Shown in pieces: positions 57,670-64,000 of a stretch of DNA of 64,000 nt; position 1 is the first letter of the stretch; the number at the start of each line of letters is the position of its first letter. Both the position numbers and the translations under genes were made by a program. Below the pieces are notes generated by a model. It ran no database searches, was not told where the DNA came from, and saw only the letters and a program-made list of their open reading frames with translations. The stretch is from Rhynchosporium graminicola (Eukaryota; Ascomycota; Leotiomycetes; Helotiales; Ploettnerulaceae), in NCBI GenBank assembly GCA_900074885.1, contig FJUW01000012.1, positions 1,974,562 to 2,038,561 of the forward strand, read 5' to 3'.

Positions 57670-59028
57670 TAGAATTAGAAAGACTTACTTGACTCTACTA
57701 TACTTACTAATAAGTTAAATACTTAGTAAGCTCTAGATTACGCTAATCGCCTACGCGACGCTTAGACTACTACTTAATCTAGCCTCTAACGTATATAAGC
57801 TAAGATATCCTAATCTTATAATTGCTTACGCCGTGAAGTCGACTTTACTATAGACGACCTTATCTAGCTAGATATACGCTACTTTATAAGTACTCGACCT
57901 AGTAAAAAACTCGACTTCCTGACTAATAGACCCTTCCGTATAATTAAAAAAGTCAGAAGCTCTTATCATCTAGAGCTCCCTACTAGTATAAAAGTATATA
58001 ACGTATTCCTTACTACTAAGCTACAGAAGTATCTAAACGACCCCTTACTAAGGTAAACCTTACTACTACTACTACTTATTAATATTACTAATAACGATAA
58101 ATAGGAGATCGAAGATATACTTACATGCTATAAGCAGCGCAATAGCCTCTTATACCGAGTTTCCTAGTTAAATCAAGATATCGATCTCATATAGTATAAC
58201 GCTATAGATATTAAATACGCTCCTGCTAAGCTATAATAATTCCACCTTAATAACCTAACGTAAGCTAGACCTCCTGCTAGACTACCTAATTAGCTAAAAG
58301 CTTTCTATAATAGAATTGAAGATTACGATTACCTTAATAGTAATAAGGAGATAAACTAACGCTCGAGGGCGAGCTTTTTTCGGAGGGGGGGGTAGTATGA
58401 CGACTGGTCAGGTTTGGAGGTCTCTCCCTATTAGTAGAAACACTATTCTCTCCCTATTAGTAGAAACACTTACTGCTAAGCGAGATTACACGAGTAGAGT
58501 TTAGGGGCCCCTTTTCATGTATATACTTCTATTTTCTCTCTACTTCTTTACTCCTTAGTTATAGATTCTCAAGTGATTCTTACTACTTCATATTCATAGT
58601 AATGTGAGGTCTTATTACTCAGGTAGTTTTGAGACCTTTCTAGAGCAAGCGTCACAATTATACTCGATTATAATCGATTATAATTAGATTAGATTAGAGT
58701 AGATATTTTAGATCTTTAATTAGATTAGATTAGATTATACTTAATACTTAGGATTAGAGTTAACTTAATTATTCTTATATAATTAGCTATATAAGCTATA
58801 TAAGCTATATAAAGATAGATAAAATATAATCTATACTAGTAAAAAGAGAGATATATATAGTTAATAAAGTAATAAAGTATATAATATATATTCCTTTTAA
58901 TCTAATCTAATCTATAAGAAAGAAATTTTCCCTATTAATAGCCTGCTCTATCTCTTCTTTTTCTTCTAAGTCGAATATAAAACCCTAGCTTTTTAATAAG
59001 CTAATCTCCTCGAAAGTATCCTTAGATA
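57670..59028. repeat. Second copy of the 1359-bp direct duplication
   Basis: Contains a second 3' LTR (58396-58656) without a matching 5' partner, then runs on into unique hAT-derived sequence. See partner entry. Confidence 0.88.
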
Positions 59029-60007
59029 ATCTACTTCTTAGCTTATTAATAATTAAAGCTCCGAGATTAAAGAATCTTTCCGAGGGCGCCGAAGTAGCCG
59101 GAATTTATAAATATCTCTGTACTAATAAAGATAAAATCCGATATCTATCTCTATTAATAGCCTAATAATCTAAAGGTTTAACCTATAGCTTATATTAGCA
59201 TTATATATATATAAGATTAAAATAAAAGTTATATACTTATTTTAATATTCGATCTTCTTTCTTCTAATTAAGACTTAAGTTCGTTGATTTCTTCTTCTTC
59301 TTCGTATATATATATATCGTCTTCGTCTTCGACAGGTATTATCTCTCTATTAGATATAGAGAGATCTATATTATCCTGAACCTTTAGACTATTTAAATTA
59401 GTATATATATCAATCTATAATATATAGAAGACTTACAAATTATACTCCTTCTGAATCTTTCGCTTAATATCGCTTATAAGTCCGTTACTAAGTCCTGCTA
59501 GACTTAAACTGTCTATTTTAATTCGAGGATCGAGAACTAAGCTTATATATAAAGCTTTATTATTCTTATTACTACCTGTCTTCGGATAATACTTTCGGAG
59601 TTTAGCGATTCCTTTATTAATAGCCGAAATAAAAGGGTTCTATTTATATTAGTATATAATAATATAAAGATAAAGAAGTACTTACTGAATTAAGATTATC
59701 TCTTATAGTCTTTAGCCTAATATATATCGTATATATTTCAGGTACTAGATAGTATATAGTAGGGTATTTCTCGGCTTGTAATTTCGTAGTAGCTTTAATA
59801 AATATATCGAAGATTCGTAAGCACTTTCGAATATACTCTAATTCTACTTCGCTAAGAAGTAATATATTTCTATACTTCTTAAACGATCTACTATCCGAAG
59901 TAGATATAACTGCCGATATAGCAGAGTATATATTATGAAAGGTTTTAAGCATATTAGCCGTAGAAGATCATCTTGTTTTTTGATCTATAATATTAATAAT
60001 ATTAGTA

Positions 60008-60045
<38 letters not shown>

Positions 60046-60336
60046 ATAGTTTAGTAACTTATCTAATTATGGAAATCGAGTATTTTGAATCTCTAAGGCT
60101 TCTATATGCCTTTTTAAAGCTCTATTATTCTCTTCTGAATACTTAAGACTTAATATAATAGTTCGAATCTTTTTCTATAAAGAAGTATCTATTATAGTTA
60201 GTATATAAAATATCATATTATTAATAATACTAATAAAAGAAATAGACTTACTATTATTTAAATCCTCTTCTCTATTATTCTCAATATTAGCTATACTATC
60301 TTTATCGTCAAGATCGCTATAAGCGTCCTTAATAAT
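58900..60336 (-). mobile_element. hAT transposon remnant
   Basis: Two diagnostic minus-strand stretches. Near 59100-58950 the C-terminal dimerisation domain reads ATSAPSERFFNLGALIINK and then LRSRLSKDTFEEI, as in hAT transposases. At 59952-59644 a 102-codon open frame matches the RNase H-fold insertion region (SFKKYRNILLLSEVELEYIR, LQAEKYPTIYYLVPEIYTI). RIP has altered the rest. A TA microsatellite lies near 60005-60050. Element ends are not defined; the right side is cut by a short LTR element at 60337, and the left side adjoins the LTR of Gypsy copy 2. Confidence 0.75.
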
Positions 60337-62307
60337 TGTAAGGGGCGAGCCCCAGGATTAAGTACCGGCGATACCTGTGCTTACTAAGCCTAGCGGCACT
60401 CGCATGTTTTCCTTCGGAGCTAGGCTAGAACCTAACTCTCTCCTATATCGAACTTCTTAAATACTATACTTAACTATCTGCGTATATATTACTTACTTAT
60501 AATATTAAGTTCGATTAAATAATTAGCTCCTATAGCTTTTATATCAGAGTCCGAATAATCGTAGTCGAGGAACGAAGTCTTTAATAAATTATTAATAATA
60601 GAATAATAAAGGTATAAGAGTAATAGAAGCTGAATCGATACTAATAATACTTAGAGAAAGCTCTAGGAACGCGAGAAAAGATAAAGATTCGATAGATTCC
60701 GCTATTTTTAAGCCGGAGTACGCTTGATTTATCCCTTAAACTTATAAGATAAGAGCGGAAAGATAGCTAAAATTTTTTTATAGAAGTAGAAAAGTAGAGA
60801 GTAGCTTAAAGTATAGATTACTCTCGAATAGATAAGGAAAGTAGCGATAATCAGTTAGTTACTACTTACGAATAAGCGGATAATAGAAGCTATTCGATAG
60901 CTTAAGTAGAATATATACTTAAAAGATATAAGGAGCGACTATCGCTAGCTAATAGCTACTAAAGAATATGCGGATAATAAGAACCTTTCGATAATATCTA
61001 AGATAAAAGAAGAAGGTTTACTCTACTTTAAATAAAGAGGCGGTAGCTACTTAATAATAGCTATTATAAAGATATCAGAAGACGATAGTATAAGTAGGCT
61101 ATAATAAAGAACTACTTCGGAGGCAGCTACGTATACGCTAGTCTCTAGACTCTAATGAAGTACTCTAGTAAGCTAGAGATAGAGGATAGAAGATACTTAA
61201 AGTAGATAATATAAAGAGGAGTTATAATAAAAGACTACTCCGGGGGTAGATAGCTATATAAGCGCTAGTCTCCGGAAGCTTAAGGAAGAGCTCTGCGATA
61301 TTAGAAGTAGAAGAAAGTTTATCTTACTTTGAATAAGAAGATAATAGCTATATAATAGTAGCTATTATAAAGACGCTAGAAGATAATAATATAAAGGGGG
61401 CTATAACGAAAGACTACTCCGGGGGTAGATAGCTACGTAAGCGCTAGCCTCCGGAAGCTTAAGGAAGGGCTCCGCGATATTAGAAGCGGAAGGAAACGCT
61501 AGATATTAATAATAGGGCTATAATAAGGAACTACTCTAGAGATAGCTATATATATATAAGTCTCTGGGGGTTTAAAGAAGGGCTACGTAAGGTTAGAGAC
61601 AGAAAGAGATATACTCTACTTAAATAGAGAGGCGATAGTTACTAGAAGGTAGCTACTATAAAGATAGCATAAGACTATAAGAAAGAAGGCTAAAGCTATA
61701 TAGCGATAGCAGAACTACTTAAGTCTTAAGTGCGAGTCGATATAGTCGGCTCGCTAGAGGAATAGATAGGAGAGCGACGATAACTAGCCGGAGCGCGAGC
61801 TATTATAATTAAAGAAAAAGAAGATTGATTTTAGGACTTGATTTTAGTTTCCGCTAGAAAACAAGTGGAAGGAGGGGAGTAATATAAGGGGCGAGCCCCA
61901 GGATTAAGCACCGGCGATACCTGTGCTTACTAAGCCTAGCGGTACTTATATATTTTCCTTCGGAGCTAGGCTAGAACCTAACTCTCTTCTATATCGAACT
62001 TCTTAAATACTATACTTAACTATCTGCGTACGTATTAGTTACCTGTAATATTAAGTTCGATTAAATAACTAGCTCTTATAGCCTTTATATCGAAGTCTAA
62101 ATAATTATAGTCGAGGAATAAAGTCTTTAATAAATTATTAATAATAGGATAATAAAAGTATAAGAGTAATAGAAGCCGAATCGATACTAATAATACCTAG
62201 AGAAAGCTCTAGGAACGCGAGAAAAGACGAAGATTCGATAGATTCCGATATTCTTAAGCTGAAGTACGCTTGATTTATCCCTTAAACCTATAAGATAAGA
62301 GCGGAAA
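60337..62307. mobile_element. Short non-autonomous LTR element (TRIM/LARD-like)
   Basis: Two direct repeats of about 425 bp (60337-60761 and 61883-62307) open with TGTAAGGGGCGAGCCCC, or TATAAGG in RIP form. A purine-rich tract (GTGGAAGGAGGGGAGTAA) sits just before the right repeat, as a polypurine tract should. The 1.1-kb internal part has no pol-like frame but holds four diverged units of a roughly 180-bp repeat. The exact right borders of the LTRs and the target duplication are uncertain. Confidence 0.7.
61100..61620. repeat. Internal minisatellite-like repeat (about 180-bp spacing)
   Basis: The block GACTACTCCGGGGGTAGATA recurs at 61233 and 61412 with matching sequence downstream (CTCCGGAAGCTTAAGGAAG). 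More diverged versions begin near 61112 and 61529. It lies wholly inside the short LTR element. Confidence 0.65.
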
Positions 62308-62358
62308 ATCTTAGGTAGAAAAACGAGTTAGGGTTAGAAAAATATTAAGGTTATAAGG

Positions 62359-62378
62359 AAAAAAAAAAAAAAAAAAAA
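62359..62378. repeat. Homopolymer A tract (20 bp)
   Basis: A run of A residues right after the short LTR element. It could be a poly(A)-derived trace of a retroposed copy or simple slippage. Confidence 0.8.
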
Positions 62379-62439
62379 TCCTATATTACTCTTTAGTAGT
62401 TATTTTTCTATATTATAAAAAGAAAAATCAGAATTTATT

Positions 62440-62940
62440 AATAAGAAGTACTATTATACTAGTTTTAATATACTTAATAATCTATAATATGATTCCTATT
62501 ATTGCACTCTCTTATAAAATCCTATAATCTATAATATGAATCCTATTATTATACCGCCTCACGAAATTCTGGAACTTATAATATAGATATTATTATTACA
62601 CTTTTTTAAGAAATTCTAGTAGCTATAATATAGATCCTATTATTCTATCTTCTCATAAAAGTCTAGAACTTATAATATAGATATTATTATTACACTTTCT
62701 CCAGAAATTATAGTACTTATAATATAGATCCTATTATTATACCCTCTTATAAAATTCTAGAACTTATGATATAGATATTATTATTATACTCTCTTAAGAA
62801 ATTCTAGATCTATGATATAGATCCTGTTATTATACCCTCTCATAAAATTCTAGAACCTATAATATAGATATTATTATTATACTCTCTTAAGAAATCATAG
62901 TATCTATGATATAGATCTTAGTATTATACCTATCACGGGT
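62440..62940. repeat. Dimeric minisatellite, about 94-bp unit
   Basis: Alternating half-units of about 47 bp: one with AATTCTAGAACTTATAATAT leading to a TATTATTATTA run, the other with TCTATAATATAGATCCT. About five dimers are visible before the LTR at 62946. The block recurs at 63363-63720 with two more units. Confidence 0.75.
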
Positions 62941-62945
62941 GAGTA

Positions 62946-63211
62946 TGTAACGACATAAGACTCAAGGCGGTATACAAGCAAGAATAAACGAGTAGGGAGG
63001 CTAAGAGCGATCTTATATAGTCTATTACGAAGGAAATAAAAAGATAAGGAAGGAAGAAGAAGAGAGATAGAGTATAAGGTACCTTATATATATGTGCTAG
63101 TACTAGCCTAATACTATACCGAGTCGGATACTAGTTCTGCCGAGATACCTGTGAACTTAGGCCCTAGTATCTATCTTTCTTCTCATATGATATTCAGGTG
63201 AGCTATCGTTA
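62946..63211 (-). repeat. LTR of the left-edge Gypsy family, inverted (266 bp)
   Basis: Reverse complement of 2924-3189 with the same length; the terminal CA is changed to TA by RIP. To the right (63212-63361) follow the G/C-run polypurine tract and about 150 bp of internal sequence matching 2770-2920, so this is the 3' LTR of a minus-strand element cut off by the N at 63362. Confidence 0.85.
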
Positions 63212-63362
63212 TATTACCCTCCCCCTAAGAAGAGCTTGACCCTAAGCTCGGAAGGTTATAGTTTATACTAGAATTAGTCTTTATTATAACTATTTTCGTC
63301 GATATTCGCGTAATAGGCGCTAGCCGCTCTTTAGTAGTAGTAAATTCTTTATTAGGTTCTGN

Positions 63363-64000
63363 ATATAGATATTATTATTATACTCTCTTAAGAAATTCTA
63401 GATCTATGATATAGATCCTGTTATTATACCCTCTCATAAAATTCTAGAACCTATAATATAGATATTATTATTATATTCTCTTAAGAAATCATAGTATCTA
63501 TAATATAGATCCTGTTATTATACTGTCTTGTAAAATTCTGGAACCTATAATATAGATATTATTATTATACTCTCTTAAGAAATCATAGTATCTATAATAC
63601 AGATCCTGTTATTATATCGCCTTATAAAATTCTAGAACCTATAATATAGATATTATTATTATATTCTCTTAAGAAATCATAGTATCTATGATATAGATCT
63701 TAGTATTATACCTATCACGGGTGAGTATGTAACGACATAAGACTCAAGGCGGTATACAAGCAAGAATAAACGAGTAGGGAGGCTAAGAGCGATCTTATAT
63801 AGTCTATTACGAAGGAAATAAAAAGATAAGGAAGGAAGAAGAAGAGAGATAGAGTATAAGGTACCTTATATATATGTGCTAGTACTAGCCTAATACTATA
63901 CCGAGTCGGATACTAGTTCTGCCGAGATACCTGTGAACTTAGGCCCTAGTATCTATCTTTCTTCTCATATGATATTCAGGTGAGCTATCGTTATATTACC
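63363..64000. repeat. Duplicate of 62769-63218 after a single N, with expanded minisatellite
   Basis: After the N at 63362 the sequence restarts within the minisatellite, as at 62769, and runs through a second LTR copy (63728-63993) to the window end. The minisatellite part is longer by 188 bp, about two dimer units. The LTR copies look identical. Contig overlap or a real tandem copy are both possible. Confidence 0.8.

Noticed and set aside
58396..58656. A separate solo LTR next to Gypsy copy 2
   Set aside because: It is the copy made by the 1359-bp duplication around the N at 57669, not an independent insertion.
60001..60055. Candidate CRISPR or other regular repeat array in TA-rich DNA
   Set aside because: It is a simple TA/TATATA microsatellite with no spacers, in a eukaryotic genome.

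Overview
The window looks like an accessory region of a filamentous ascomycete (Pezizomycotina) genome. The genes carry short introns (about 46-79 bp) with fungal branch points, and include fungus-specific families (Zn2Cys6 regulator, UstYa/DUF3328, AsaB/CmcJ-like, SRPK-type kinases, DOMON-b561). Large blocks are wrecked by repeat-induced point mutation (RIP): CpA and TpG almost vanish, TpA dominates, and stops sit where CAA, CAG or TGG codons would be. Class or species cannot be fixed from this sequence.

Layout. 1-3190: 3' part of a RIP-degraded Ty3/Gypsy chromovirus (integrase, chromodomain, 3' LTR). About 4.1-16.2 kb: gene island with two protein kinase genes, a small internally deleted pogo/Fot1-like transposon, a broken ankyrin gene, a SEC11-like signal peptidase and a cysteine-rich secreted peptide gene. 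17.6-34.4 kb: the densest gene block, with an MFS transporter, a Stealth-type phosphotransferase, a small secreted peptide, an AsaB-like oxidoreductase, a GH89 alpha-N-acetylglucosaminidase, a Zn2Cys6 regulator, a DOMON-b561 membrane protein, and a divergent pair formed by a short secreted peptide with Lys-Arg sites and a UstYa-family protein. 35.9-36.3 kb: a hAT-type MITE with a perfect 8-bp target duplication. 37.2-47.0 kb: a pogo/Fot1-like transposon split by a Gypsy chromovirus (5-bp duplication ATATA). 47.2-50.0 kb: a frameshifted DUF6914-like gene, a 291-bp tandem repeat and an aminoglycoside-phosphotransferase-like gene. 50.7-57.3 kb: a second copy of the same Gypsy family in the opposite orientation (5-bp duplication ATTAT). 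57.3-64.0 kb: a hAT transposase remnant, a short LTR element with internal repeats, a dimeric minisatellite, and LTRs of the family seen at the left edge, now inverted.

The most interesting unit is 32691-34402. A 53-residue secreted peptide with a nine-residue segment bracketed by Lys-Arg sites is transcribed divergently from a UstYa-family gene, the arrangement expected of a minimal fungal ribosomal peptide (dikaritin-type) locus. A transporter, a Zn2Cys6 regulator and an AsaB-like oxidoreductase lie within 17 kb. A second pairing of note is a Stealth phosphotransferase with a GH89 alpha-GlcNAc hydrolase.

Three single-N positions (40676, 57669, 63362) are each flanked by direct, nearly identical duplications (about 1.36 kb at the first two). 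These look like unmerged contig overlaps, so lengths in 38-46 kb and 56-64 kb are probably inflated.
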